Shown piece after piece: positions 1-14,000 of a stretch of 64,000 nucleotides of DNA. Origin of the DNA: Pomphorhynchus laevis (taxonomy: Eukaryota > Acanthocephala > Palaeacanthocephala > Echinorhynchida > Pomphorhynchidae). The notes below the pieces were generated by a model. The model did not search any database, was not told the DNA's origin, and worked only from the letters and a program-made list of their open reading frames with translations. The stretch is taken from NCBI GenBank assembly GCA_012934845.2, contig WNNJ02000395.1, positions 124,001-188,000 on the forward strand. Direction: 5' to 3'. The position numbers and the translations under genes are program-made. Numbering within the stretch: position 1 is the first letter of the stretch; every line of letters begins with the position of its first letter.

Positions 1-1173
1 ATTAAGCAAAGAAAGCGATAAATTTTGATCCGTTTGTAGATTCTTGTATTAATGAAATAATAAAAACTTGCGTACACTTTAATCTTTTCAAGTCACGTAC
101 ACTTTAATCACTTGAAGTCATGAATTCTGTCATGTTGACGACAGAATTTATGACTACAGTCATGTTGATGCTCGAATATTAAATAGAAGAGTATACGTTA
201 GATTTATTTTAGGCAAAATATAAATCAATTATTTTAATATTTATTAATATTAATTATTAATTAATTATTAATTATTTTAATATTATTAATATTTTTATTG
301 GTGATAAATACTTAATATCAATTACAAAAATAATTTATGAAATTACAAAATATAAAAAATTACAAAATGTGAAACATTTAAGTCACAAATTTGAAACTAT
401 AAAATTTAAAGTAATAAAATTAAAAAAGTAATTTATAGGAGATTTAAAGTAATTCTATGGAGGATTTTTACTTATAGTAATTTTAAGGAGATTTGATTAG
501 ATGTGATTTAAATACAAATTATTTAAATTATTTCAATGAAACGTCAACAGATTTGAAGCAGAGTTCTAAAGATTTTTGCACAACAGATGATTAAAGTATC
601 GTTATTTTAACCTTAAAATGATTTTCTGCCATCAATTGTCCAATTGTAGTACTGTGCAATATTTACATTATTAATTGTCAGAAAGATTTATCTTAGTAGG
701 ACGAAAACTATTAAATCAAATTTGTAATTGCTAGCAAAATTTTTTTAATATTTAGTAACAAAGAAATATTTGCTTTATCCAAGATTCGGACGGGATTTAA
801 AAAACTTTTTATAATCATTTGATAATTTTTAATAATTTTTAATACAATTTTGAACGATCAGTCGTAAATATGATTTTTAATAAATAAACTTGTCTTGATC
901 TCCATAATAAATCTAATTAATAATGATTTAAATCGAAAATAAGTCTCGTTCATATAGCAATAATAGGCAAATATTACAATTATAATTTGTAATTATTTAA
1001 TCATAATTACGATTAAAAGTCAACGATTAATAGTTAATCGTGATCGCATGGATCACTGTCGCTGACGCCTTATTCTGTGTTTATACATTCAATAATTTGA
1101 GTGACAACTATTTGACGAAATAAAAAGCTCATTGGAACAATAAGCTTTTATTCATTTAGCTTTCATCATTCTC

Positions 1174-1263
1174 TATGCTCTTCAATATAGAGGAAGAGCA
1201 TATATGCTCATCTTCTATATGCTCATCATTCTTATGCTATTCCATATAGAAAAATAGCATAAG
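1174..1263. repeat. two adjacent perfect hairpins
   Basis: First: TATGCTCTTC (1174-1183) pairs with GAAGAGCATA (1193-1202). Second: CTTATGCTATT (1231-1241) pairs with AATAGCATAAG (1253-1263). The two look like diverged copies of one foldback (TATGCT core in each). Function unknown. Confidence 0.6.
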
Positions 1264-1886
1264 AAAGTACCAACTTGTCTAAAATACAGATCAAAATACA
1301 GGAGAGCAAAGAAAACTAACTTTGACTATTGAAAACTTTGACTATTGACCTTAACTATTAAAAATTACAAAGCTTTAATACAAATGACAAATTGTTTATT
1401 GAACCCTCGAAATATTCTAAAATAAACTTATGCACTAAGCATTCATTAACCTGCTTGTTTGCGATCATTCATAGATGATCCCTGATAACGGCCACAAGTT
1501 TATTGAATTTTAAATATCTGTATATACTGTATGGCCAAATTATTATCACTCAAATTATTAAAATTAACCAATTAATTACAATTTTATACATCTAATGGGC
1601 CGTAATGTATAATATCATGGTAAATATTACATGAAAAACTGATTAAGTTAGTCAGTTTTTTTAAGTTGAAAAAGTCGCCATTCCACGGATCGACCGTGCC
1701 GCGCGCATGCAAGCAGATGATGCACGCGCAAGTTCGAAAGACAACCTCCTCTTAATATATTTATATAATTATATAATAATATAATTAAATCAACATATAA
1801 TTATAAAATTATATATATCATATCACTAATATCATATATTTGTATAATATATAATATTATATACACTAATATTATCTATATTAGTG

Positions 1887-1916
1887 AACCACCGTTCATA
1901 TCTATGAACGGTGGTT
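1887..1916. repeat. perfect 13-bp hairpin near a 5' splice site
   Basis: AACCACCGTTCAT (1887-1899) and ATGAACGGTGGTT (1904-1916) are exact complements around the loop ATCT. On the minus strand it begins 41 nt after the exon 5 donor, so it would form early in the intron transcript. Confidence 0.7.
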
Positions 1917-1957
1917 AATAGATAAGCTAATTAGTAGGTATGTAATTTCACGTTTAC

Positions 1958-2098
1958 CTTTATATTTAATTTTATTCTTAATTCAGCCACGTGTTCATTT
2001 TTCAAAGCTGATATATCTTCATGTTCAGTGTAGAAATTTTTGTTAAACGGTTTATAATCCATTGACGAATGATCAATTTCGGGCAAGGGATCGATCCA
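1958..2098 (-). CDS. DDX42: DDX42 coding exon 5
   Basis: 47 codons in phase 0, starting after an acceptor (ATTTAG) and ending at a GTAAAC donor. The product begins WIDPLPEIDHSSMDY and ends LRIKLNIK. This is the conserved linker just before the Q motif in DDX42 proteins (IDPLPPIDHSEIDY and LRHKLNL in the human protein, from memory). The next exon, expected to hold the Q motif and the ATP-binding motif, was not found between 1 and 1957. Confidence 0.92.
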
Positions 2099-5000
2099 CT
2101 AAATGTGCATACATAAATAATAATAAACAATGCTAAATCACCTTAGACTTTTCAGGTGCTATTATGTTGCCGTTATCATCGTAATCAATTTCACGATCTT
2201 CATCATCTTCTTCAACTTGTAATGATACTCCTGCATCTGGATTTTCCTCCAACCATTGATAAAATGTCTCCTGATCGTCTGCTTCATCGATATCCTGCCG
2301 TCTAAGAAAAAACAATTAAAAGTTCGAAGATTCTTGATTAATTGTGATGCTAATTATGCCTCATTGCCTCTCAGCTAATAAGCTAATTAACAATAGGGAA
2401 TATCTCAATTTCTGATGGTGAGTTTCGTTATAAATCAACACAATTAAATACGTGAAATTGCGATTTGCATTAGTTCAAAATGAAGAAATACACATCCATC
2501 GTTGCATTGACAAAGAGGTGTAAGGGTTCGGCAACTATTACCATAGAATCCATGTAAGGAAACAAACGTTGAACCAATGGTCGTTTGATGGCACAATGTA
2601 AACGTCATTTCGTTTGCGTGTACATCGGAGAATCATAAATTTGAGAATCCAAGTTATCCACCCTTTCTATGAACACGTTCTTATTAAGCAAGAATGGTAC
2701 TGTCTATAAAATTATCAGCAAACGTCTTAAGTATTCCACAAATTGCTGAATTAGCGGAAGATGTAATGGGTAGTAAGAAGCATAGAGTAAAAATAACGAA
2801 TGCTAAGTTTCCAAAAAATTATTTGCGCTGTAGCTAATACGAGTTGTGATGACAGCTAATACTCAAGATGGCATGTGAAAGATAATTTACTGTCGAGAAA
2901 AACATCTCAAAGAGCATATAGCGAGCAAAACTTGATGTTCTAACTGCTTGAAGTTGATCAATTAATGTACACGCATCTATGCCCTATAGGAAATTATTGT
3001 AATATTGATTTTTCAAATGCTAAAGGTAAATAGATATTTTGATCAATATTTTGCTAGTTTCAAGCGCCTTTTAAGCAAATTTCAGTTTGTGTTCCAGAAC
3101 AAACAAATTTAAACAAAATTTACTTTACAGAACAAGCAATTTTAAGTCATCATCATAAATAAGTAGATTTGATGTAGGAAATTAAGATATAAATCTTGAA
3201 CAAAAAGACGCGTTTCGCCCTTACGGAGCTCATCAGTACCGTGACTTAAATAATCATCCATAGGCACCTTTACATACGCATAAACAGTGTTTAAAGCTCG
3301 AAAAACAGAACTACCCTTAATCTGAATCATCGGATGGAATTTAGCATAAGCTCTGTGCATGGCAGTGCGTATTGCAGTTTAACCATGCATCACGCACTAA
3401 ATTCCTTTCAATAGAAATGATGCTTTACAGGGACACATTAAAGTGTACAAATATATAAAATATAATTTGTTGTTACACCTGCCCTGGGACACACAATGGT
3501 GTACTCATAAATAAATCACTATGTTTTCCTCAATATGAAGCATAAAGATCAAGCAGCACTTTATACATCATCACTATACCAAGAAATAGATCCAAATAAT
3601 TCTCGCAATATTCAAAGTCTCTACGTATGCACCCTCATCCTATGTGTGAAGACAAACTTCAACAACATAAGACGCGTTTCGCCCTTACAAAGCTCATCAG
3701 TACCGTGACTTAAATAATCATCCATAGGCAACTTTACACACGCTTAAACAGTGTTTAAAGCTCGAAAAACAGAACTGCCATTTATCTAAATCATCAGAGG
3801 AAATTTAGCATAAGCTTGTGCATGGCAGCGCGTATTGCAGTTTAACCAGGCACTTTTAGAGTGCCACTTTTGAGCTTTAAACATATAATTGTGGCTGCAC
3901 TCCTTGGATCCTTAATAGATACGTCATGTACAATAGTAGTGCTTTTCAATTCAGCAACAACCTCTGCCTAGTATTAAAGGATGGTCCGCACAGCAATTCG
4001 ATCTAGTAAAGAGCGTAAGCCTCAGACAATTAAAAAAGTGTCGAAAACGCCTTATTGACAATGTCACACAGAAACCAAAACAACTATTGAGTACTTCATT
4101 CTACTGATGAGTGTTGCCGGGAACTCATTGGTCGTCTAAAAGTGAAATGGTGATTAAAAGTCGTGAATCAAAGTCTAGTCTGGCAAGCAACTCCATTTTG
4201 TATAAATGCCGTATTTCAAAAGAAATCCTGGATCGTTATCTACTCAGCACATCCGTGCACTACTATTATACATTCCACAATTTCTCACGGATTCCTTTCG
4301 GAATCCTGTGAGAAATTCAGTGTCTTCGTAACCAACGGATACGCATTTGCGCATATAAGGAATAACTAGAAGGTACATACACGCAACAAGCCAGTAAAAA
4401 CACGTTATGCACCTGAGCTTTGTCTAGAATCGTGAGGAATTGTTGGTGTCTTTACAGTTATCAGAAGCAGTCAAAACGCACCCTAACCACTTCCTCCGAA
4501 ACACGATGACTGCTGGGTAGTTAGGAGCGTCTCGGAGTCATACATTATACTGATGGAGCTGATAATCGAAGTCCAGTTTTTTAGCAACTCATATAGATTT
4601 AAAATCAATAGTAGCCAGTTTTATCTCCTAGACCACAGTTTCAAGCGATTTTTCGCAATAACAATTTATAAAATGACGCATTCCTTTTGGAATCCTGTGA
4701 GAAATTCAGTGCCCTCGTAATTAACGGATACGCATTTTTGTCTTATGTAGAGAATTACTAGAAGGTCCACACACGCAACAAGTCAGTAAAAACGCGTTAT
4801 GCACCTGAGCTTCGTCTAGCATCGTGAGGAATTGCTGGTGTCTTTATAGTTATCACAAAAGCAGTCGAAACGTACCCTAACTACTTCATCCGACTGACGA
4901 TGACTGCTGGGTGTTAGCAACGTCTCGGAGTGATACATTAGACTGATGAAGCTGATGATCGAAGTCCAGTTATTTAGCAGCAAATATGGATTAAAAATCA

Positions 5001-8000
5001 AATCGTAGCCAGCTTTGGCTCCTGGACCACAGTTTCAAGCAATTTTTCGCACTACCAATTTATAAAAAACGTATTCCCTTCGGAATCCTGTGAGAAATTC
5101 AGTGCCTTCGTAACCAACGGATACCGCATTTGTGCATATAAAGAATAACTAAAACGTCCACACACGCAACAAGCCAGTAAAAACGCGTTATGCCCCTGAG
5201 CTTCGTATAGCATCGTGAGGAATTGCTTGTGTCTTTACAGTTATCAGAAAAGCAGTCGAAACGAACCCTAACCACTTCATCCGATTGACGATGACTGCTG
5301 GGTAGTAAAGAGCGTCCCGGAGTGATACATTAAAGAGACGGAGCTGATGATCGGAGTCCAGTTATTTGGCAGCACATATGGTTTAAAAATCAACCGTAGC
5401 CAGTTTTGGCTCCTGGACCACAGTTTCAAGCGATTTTTCGCACTACCAATTTATAAACAACGTATTCCTTTCGGAATACTGTGAGAAATTCAGTGCCTTC
5501 GTAACCAACGGATACGCATTTGTGCATATAAAGAATAACTAGAAAGTCCACACACGCACAAGCCAGTAAAAACGCGTTATGCACCTAAGCTTCGTCTAGC
5601 ATCGTGAGAAATTGCTGGTGTCTTTACAGTTATCACAAAAGCAGTCGAAACGCACCCTAACCACTTCATCCGACTGACGATGACTGCTGGGTGGTTAGGA
5701 GTGTCTCGGAGTGATACATTAGACTGATGGAGCTGATGATCGAAGTCCAGTTATTTAGCAGCACATATGGATTTAAAATCAATCGTAGCCCGTTTTGTCT
5801 CCTAGACCACAGTTTCAAGCGATTTTTCGCACTACCAAAATATATAAGCCAGTATATATAATTGTAAATGTAGCCAATAATATATAGTGATATATATAGA
5901 GTGATACATATAGCGATATATATAATAATATAGAGTGATATATATAATTGTAAATGTTGTAAATATATATATCACTATGTTTTCTTCATGACAAGGCATA
6001 AATATCAGGCAGCATTCTATATATCCTCATCAGATCAAGAAATAGAACCGAATTATTCTCGCAATATTCAAAGTCGCTACGTATGCTCAGTCATCCTATG
6101 TGTGACGACAAACTTCAACAACGGTATACGCGTTTCGTTCTAATCGAGTTCATAAGTACCGTGACTTTAATAATCATCCATAGGCACCTTAACACACGCT
6201 TAAACAGTGTTTAAAGCTCGAAAAACAAAACTACCCGTGATCTGGATCATCAGAGGGAATTTAGAATAAGCTGTGTGTATGGCAATGTGAAGATATATAG
6301 AATGCTCCGTGTGTTTATGCCTCAATGTGAAGAAAACATAGTGATTTATTTATGAGTGCACCGTTGGGTGTCACAGGGCACGTGTAACAACACATTATAT
6401 ATATTATTTATTTAATTTACTGCAATTTGCAAAATCATTAACTACTATTGCTTACTTTGCGGATTTCAATTTCCCGGATCCGATATTTTTAAGATCTTTT
6501 TCTGCCTCTGCCTGAAATCATGGATGTAAAAATATTTTGTTAAAATATAGATATTATTATCAAAAGCAATTAGTGAAGAAAATCTTTTGTCATTTTAAAA
6601 ATGGGTTACAAAACTAAGATTCAAGCCAAATCAGTTCTTTACTTAGGCAGATTCTTTAAATCTGCCTAAGTTGAGACAAGATTAAAACGTTAAATTTAAA
6701 TCAACGTAAATCATTGGTTTATTTTATTGGTAGAATAAATGGAATAAACAATTATTTTGAATTTTTTATACAAGAAATTCAAAAGTATTACAACAAAGCG
6801 AACGAGAAACAGTTCGCAGACATGGCTTCTAAAATGCACGCATTGTTACCCCCATTGAATTCAGCGCTGATTCGCTGTAGCAATCATCTACATGCACGTG
6901 ACTTTTGAGTCTTCTTCCCTAATCGATTCCCGGAAGCGCAGAAACTCCATTGCAGATTCGCTGGGATGACCGAGAGTATCGACCGCAACGGGACAAGCCC
7001 GTATACAGAACAATCATCTTCCCTGTATTTGCGGTCCTTGCGATGTTCGGCTTCAGAGAGCACGACATTTGGTGAATGAATCACAGTTGAAGATCAGCGT
7101 GGGGATAGAGGATTTAAACATGTGTAATCCCAGGCCAGCAGATGACCGGAGCTCTATGAGACTAAGGACACGCCGTCTGGTCGCTTACCATAGGTCCTAC
7201 ATAGTCCCGGCGGCTCAAGACGTACGGGAACGCCGGAAAATAAATTGCAATTAAAATTGAAATCAAAATTTGGAATGTGATTCACACGGTGTGTATACTA
7301 ACATAATATAAGCCACTAAATTGTGAAACACAAGACACTGAAAATTATATAATAAGCATTAAATTACCACTGATTTATTATTCGTATAATTTAAGAAAAC
7401 AAAGCTCAAAACAAAAACCAATTTTAGAAACAATTATTACGAATAAATGTTCTTTAAAGGTATAAAGAAAGAATCAGATAATAAAACTAAATAATAATAA
7501 CCTAGGTTCATATGTAGTGATTTTAAATGTACATTAAAATCACTTTCTGTTTATATGAATAAAATACTTTAAAAAATATTGTAAGGTAATCGAAATTAAT
7601 ACCTGTATAAAACACTTTTTCAGTATTAATTCTACAAAAGAATTTTTAGTGCGCTTTATACAAATCTAGATTTAGTAGATATTAAATAAGCGTTAGAAAA
7701 ATTAATTAATCTTATATTCGGAAAAAGATATACATACATATTATAACTATAACGCCTATCCAACAAAAATTAAACCATCAAATAAATATAAATATATGGA
7801 TAAAATTGAATTAATAGAATCCTTAAATATTTTGATAAATCAAAATTATTTAAAAGTAGGGAAATCTATATTTAGACAAGTAAAAGGTGTTCCAATGGAT
7901 GGTAATAGTAGCCCAATTATAGCTGACTTGTTTTTAAGCTTTATAGAATATGAATTTGTTCATAACTGTTTAAAAAATTAATCTAAATTATATAAAGATA

Positions 8001-11000
8001 TGAAATATTTGCTTTGATACATTGATGATTTTCAGAACACACAAAATAAATAAATTTTCAGAAATAAATACGTACGATTTTAGTATAAAATATGATATGT
8101 ATAAAGAACTTACTAAATTAAAGGATAACTATATAATAACAACTATTGATAAAGCTAGTAATAACTTTGTCTTCATATGCAAAAAGCTTTATTATGATAT
8201 ACTAGTGAAAGAGGTTAATTCTAATGATTTAAATGTAAATCCAACATATGAACGTAGTGAGTTGAGTTTAGAAACAATTATTACAAGTCACTGTTCTATA
8301 ATGGATAAAAAGGGTATAAAGGTTGAATTAGATAATAAAACTATACCTATATTATATTGGAATCCAAAATTACATAAAAATCCAATAAAACCTAGGTTCA
8401 TATGTAGTGCGTTTAAATGTACATTAAAACCACTTTCTGTCTATATAAATAAAATACTTAAAGTAATTAAAGCACACTTTAAAAAATATTGCAAGGTAAT
8501 CGAAATTAATACTGGTATAAAACACTATTTCAGTATTAATTCTACAAAAGAATTTTTAGAACAGAAAAAAGGAATAAATTTTCAGAAATAAATACGTACG
8601 ATTTTAGTGCGCTTTATACAAATCTAGATTTAGTAGATATTAAAGAAGCGTTAGTAAAATTAATTAATCTTATATTCGGAAAAAGATATACATATATATG
8701 TTATAATAATTATAACGCCTATCTAACAAAAATTAAACCATCAAATAAATATAAATATATGGATAAAATTGAATTAATAGAATCCTTAAATATTTTGATA
8801 AATCAAAATTATTTAAAAGTAGGGACATCTATATTTATACAAATAAAAAATGTTTCAATTTATAATATTTATATTAAAAAAATATTTGATAAATATTATT
8901 TAAAAGTAGGGACATCTATATTTAGACAAGTAAAAGGTGTTCCAATGGGTGGTAATAGTAGCCCAATTATAGCTGACTTGTTTTTAAGCTTTATAGAATA
9001 TGAATTTGTTCATAACTGTGTAAAAACTAAATCTAAACAATATAAATATATGAAATATATGTTCCGATATTTTGAAGCCTTAAATATTATATAACCCTTA
9101 AATATTTTATTATCAAAATTATTTAAAAGTATGAACATCTATATTTAGACAAATAAAATGTGTTCCAATAGGAGGTAATAAAATAATGCAAAAATTATTT
9201 TCATACACCACCCAGCTTTTAAAATCCATTATTTAAGAGTAATTTATAATTTTCAATTCATAAATGTATAAATATATTGCATAGATATATTTTCAATATT
9301 TAATGATTAATGATTTTTTAATATGTGAAAAAATTTAAAATGTAACAGAATGTGTTCTAATGGGAGGTAATATTATACCAATTATAACTTACTTATTTTT
9401 AAGCTTTATGGAATATGAATATGTTCATAACTGTGTAAAAATAAAATCTAAACTTAATAAAGATATGAAATATATGTTTCGATACATTGATTATATATAA
9501 AGCTACACATATATAACTCATCATATAACTCGGCATATAACTTGTCATGTAATTCGTCGTATAACTCGACATATTACCTGTCATTTGATTCGTCATATAA
9601 CTCGTCATTTAACTAGTCAAAGCTGTCATATAAAATCATTTATTAATTAAAATTAGAAAAATGTTTTATTAATTAATGTGATAATATTAATATTAATGCA
9701 GTTGTAATATTAATACAGTTGGCGGCAACGCAAGCAAGATAAATTGTTGCTTCTTGTTCTTATTCAAATACTCATTTGCTTAAGAGTGATATCAACAGTG
9801 AATGTTTTCGTTAAAATACTTCTTTTGAACAATTTTTAACAACTTTACAACTTAGAAATATTTTGCTCTTACTGTTTTTAACCCGAACTTAATCTTAAAG
9901 CTTCTTTATATTGTTCATTTAAATGCAATTAAAAATAAATAAAATAAAATTTCATAATTTTGTATTAGAAATTATTGAAATTATCTATTTAGTCTATTCT
10001 TAAAACAGTTAGCGATTGTCATTTTGTGAAATTGATTTTATTAATGTTTTTCCATTTAAAAGTGGAAAGCTTTTCTCGCTTTCTAGTAAAAGCTAAATAT
10101 TAATTTGCAATTCGCGCAGTTGTAAATTTTGTATTCTACAAAATAATTATTTTGTAATCTACACGCAACATAAAATATTCTTAAATAATTAAATCAGCTG
10201 ACTTGGTTGTCTTACGCAAGACAACCAGCGTTAAATTAACTACCTGTAATTATCATATTAGCTGAGTCCACGTATAATAAACAAAACATAATAATGCTAA
10301 ATCAAAATTTAATAATTAAATAACAAAATTAATAATTGTTTTTAGATTTTCTATAATTTAAATCAAGTTAAAATAAGAAAATGAAATTTAGAATAAAAAT
10401 ACGATACCTTTATAAGATTTTATACTAATATCAAGTTAAAATAAGAAAATAAAATTTAAAATAAAAATCAATTTTTATGAATTAACTAATAAATATAAAT
10501 CGACTAATAAATAGCATGCGATGCGATATATCAGAATAAGAATTAGCAATCATCAGGAAGAACTTCTATGTTTATCAAAGCTTATAATTTCTAAAGCTTA
10601 TATTGTTTATTATCCATAAAGTTGATAAATAGTTTAAATTTTTAATAATATTTTGTTGATTTTTATATTGTAAATTTAATATTTAATAATATTTTGTTGA
10701 TGCATAATTCAACATTGAAAAAGAAAAATCCATTAAATCCATATAATTTATATCAAGTTAAAATGATAAAATTGAAATTTAAAACTTAAGTCGATTTTTT
10801 GACGTGATTAATAGACATATCATAATTAGGATAAGTGATCATAAGAAGGAACTGATATGCTATTGGTTTCGGCCCCTTTTCCTCGACAACAAAGCAGCGT
10901 GGCTAAACAAGAGCTAATTATGTATTTCATCCTAATTTAATTTTAAAATTTAAAATTGAAATTTAAAATAAAAATCAATTTTTATGAATTAACTAATAAA

Positions 11001-14000
11001 TCGACTAATAAATGAATGAATTGACTAATAAATAACATTCTACGTATTTATTAATAAAATTATTAAATTATTAATAAAATTTAAATAATTAAATTATAAG
11101 CAATTAAATAAATACAAATATATAATATATAATAATATAATATAATAATTAAATATATAATTTAATTTATAAATATTAAATAATTATTAGATGATATTTT
11201 AAAAATTAGAATTTAAAATAAAAGTCAATTATTAAAAGACAAATAATATACGATGTATATTATCACATCGAATTCGTATTTGTCTATATTACATTTGTCT
11301 ATATTAGATATTGTTATGGGTCTTGTGTCTTTAGCATTTGACACGCATCTTCCCTTCGCAGGGAGCACTACTTTTCCGACCGCAATATCACACCTAGGGG
11401 AACCTTTGTGCTAAAGGTTACCCTAGCATCTTGATTAAATAATAAATAATTATAAATAATTAAATTATTTTATATAATGTTTTAATAATTTATATCAAGT
11501 TAAAATAAAAAATTGAAATAAAAAAAAATTTTTATGAATTGACTAATAAATAACAAACTATGTATCAGAATAAGGATTAGAGGTCATCAGGAGGAACTGC
11601 TATGCTATCAGGTTTCGGCCCCTAACTCCTCTACCCAACATAGCAGCAGGCCCAAATACATTCTAATGATGTATTTCCTCTGAAATAACTATCTAGTATC
11701 TTATTCTAATACAAAGTATATTATTTATTATCCATCCATAAAAATTTTGCCACTTAAGAGTTTAAATTTATTCTTTATATTATTGTGTTGATTTATATAT
11801 TTTACTATTTTCTGCTTGATGTTATTTTTATAGTAACCTAGTTTAAAATATGTATTTATTAAATTATTTAAATGATTTTGAAGAAAGCCAATATCATTAC
11901 ATATTGTTGCAATTCTTAAAATTTCATTATTTAATGTATTATATTTTATATTATATGGTATGCATGAATGATCATGCAAAAATATGTTTTTTGTAAATTT
12001 AAATATGTCATCTGTACGATATAAATTAAAAGTAGTTTTAATTAAGATAATGTAGGGACATTTATTATGGGACTGTTCTTTAAACTTAGTGAAATTTAAA
12101 CAAATTTATTGAAAAGAAAAGAAATTCATATCAAATATCATTAGCAACGAATTATATTCTCAAGTCTCCAGGTATTTACGTTTGATTTTAGTCTACAACA
12201 AGAGTTCCTAGCAAGCAAATAGAGACTTAGCTGTTAGGTATAAGTTTAACTCATCGATATATTTCACAGATATTTTTGCTATTACTGGACACTCAAAAAC
12301 GTTAGATAAAGACTTATTAACCGTTCTAAAAGCTCACTTATTAAAATATTCGCTGAATTTTCGTGTGTTTATGAATTCAGATTTGTCTCTACGTGACTTT
12401 TTATTCTGAGGCTGTACATATTTAAAGGCTAAATATACACAATATATGTATATATACATTAGATATATTATATATATGTATAAATATAAATTTTATTATT
12501 TTATAAATATTCAAAATTTTAAAATAAGCATTTTTCTAACTTGGGAATGGCAGGCATGTAATTGAACTCGATTGAACTCGCAATCGAGTCCAATTATAAA
12601 ATTGTTAAATTGAAAAATACAAAGCGGTTTTAGGACAATTAACTATATTTGGATAATTTGTCAAACCAGTAATTGATAAAGGATTAATTATTTAATCTAT
12701 TTGATAATTTCACAAATGTTCAAAATGCTTCGCTTGTAAAAATTGTGGGAAAGATTAGAGCTCTGACTAATAAACGTAATACAGATTACTGATAACACGA
12801 ACTCTTGCGGTTATACGCGAGAGTTTAAATTTACTGTTTTTTACTTTTATTGTATCTACCAGACTAAGCTAATAAAAGATACTTTAGCCTTTTCTTGACA
12901 ATTTAATTGGCATAATTCTATCGATGTTTCAGCAAGAGAGTCGTGATACTAAATATGCTCGATATATGCATCCAAGTCTGCTTATAATTCAACCATACGT
13001 GGCTACAGGGCGGACTCTAGGAAACAATGTATTGCTACTTTTGAATAGTTTCTACTGTATATCAAGGCATTGCCTGAAATTCAACTTAAGATACTTTGCA
13101 ATTTTATAACGTGAGAAATATTCAAATCAATACAAACAACCGATACTTACAAAAACGTCATATATAATATTAAAGGCAATGTACGACAAACCTGCAAATG
13201 TAGTTTATGCTCCTTAAATATATTCAAGAAACCTTATGAAGACGAAGTATCGTATTGTTGATAACGTTGCAGTCTTGACAAGAGTCACTTGGAAATGTTT
13301 ATTTTGTGATTGATCAAGAAGACATCTCGAAATTACTTGTCCCACTCGTGAGTTGATTAGTAATAATTGTGGCAAGGTTAAACAAGCTGTACGTAAGATA
13401 AGCTTTCCTTGATAAGCTTTGTACTGAATGTTTCCTTGATACTTTTTATCATGAAACGTCAAGAAAATGAAACATTGGGGTAAATGAAACAGGCCTCGCT
13501 GTAGCATCTATGCAAGCTATTGATACGGAACCCGTACGACTATTCGAGAATCTACATTTTGATTACAAACCAATTACAACTCGAAAACATCGTTTTAAAA
13601 TGCTGATCGTATATTCATTAAGGTATATATTAACAAAATGATTAGAGACGGTATAATTGAACATGCATTTTTTACCTTGACGGGTTCAAGTTCTGGTTAC
13701 TAATCTTGAAAATCACCGAAAAAGACATGTAATACATTATTCTTAAACAATTAATCGTTTTACAATATTAGATTCTTACCCATTACATTTATACCGATGC
13801 CAGTCGGTATAAGTTTTTATCGGTCATTGATCTAAGTTCAGCTTAACACCAAATTCCTATTCATATTGACGACTTAAAATATATATAGGATTTGAAACTA
13901 AAAGTAAACTATACAGAATAAGCAACTACATTTCGGATTAAAAACTGCAGTGACATGCCTTCAAAGATATATCGACAGAATAATCGAATCTTGCAAATAC

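Larger units (their letters stand above)
1..1957. other. AT-rich intron sequence, no exon recognised
   Basis: Part of the DDX42 intron that follows exon 5. It is very AT-rich with long runs of alternating A and T around 230-300 and 1750-1870. I see no reading frame matching the helicase core. One short GC-rich patch sits at 1690-1730. Three perfect hairpins are listed separately. Confidence 0.6.
3462..6400. repeat. composite PLE-2 block with inverted ends and internal tandem array
   Basis: The left end (about 3462-3545, TTGTTGTTACAC..., then TAAATAAATCACTATGTTTT) recurs reverse-complemented at about 6304-6405 with roughly 85 percent identity by eye. Direct copies of one repeat lie at about 3525-3860 and 5965-6300, flanking the 391-bp array. 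It may be a transposon with inverted ends, or two PLE-2 terminal repeats, one with an inverted tail. It fills most of one DDX42 intron and stops about 55 nt from microexon 3. Confidence 0.55.

Noticed and set aside
1690-1730. tRNA-like or promoter-like GC patch (CCGTGCCGCGCGCATGCAAG)
   Set aside because: No cloverleaf or box elements can be drawn; too short to assign.
3142-3360. 72-codon open frame on the minus strand
   Set aside because: It lies entirely in the PLE-2 terminal repeat and its other copies do not keep the frame. The ribozyme core and repeat explain the sequence better.
9480-9620. CRISPR-like array
   Set aside because: Units are 12 bp with no spacers, in an animal genome.
10860-10915. 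Possible hammerhead in the PLE-1 tail
   Set aside because: GAAAC and flanking paired segments are present but no CTGATGA core and no proper stem II. I kept it only as a possible pseudoknot in better copies.
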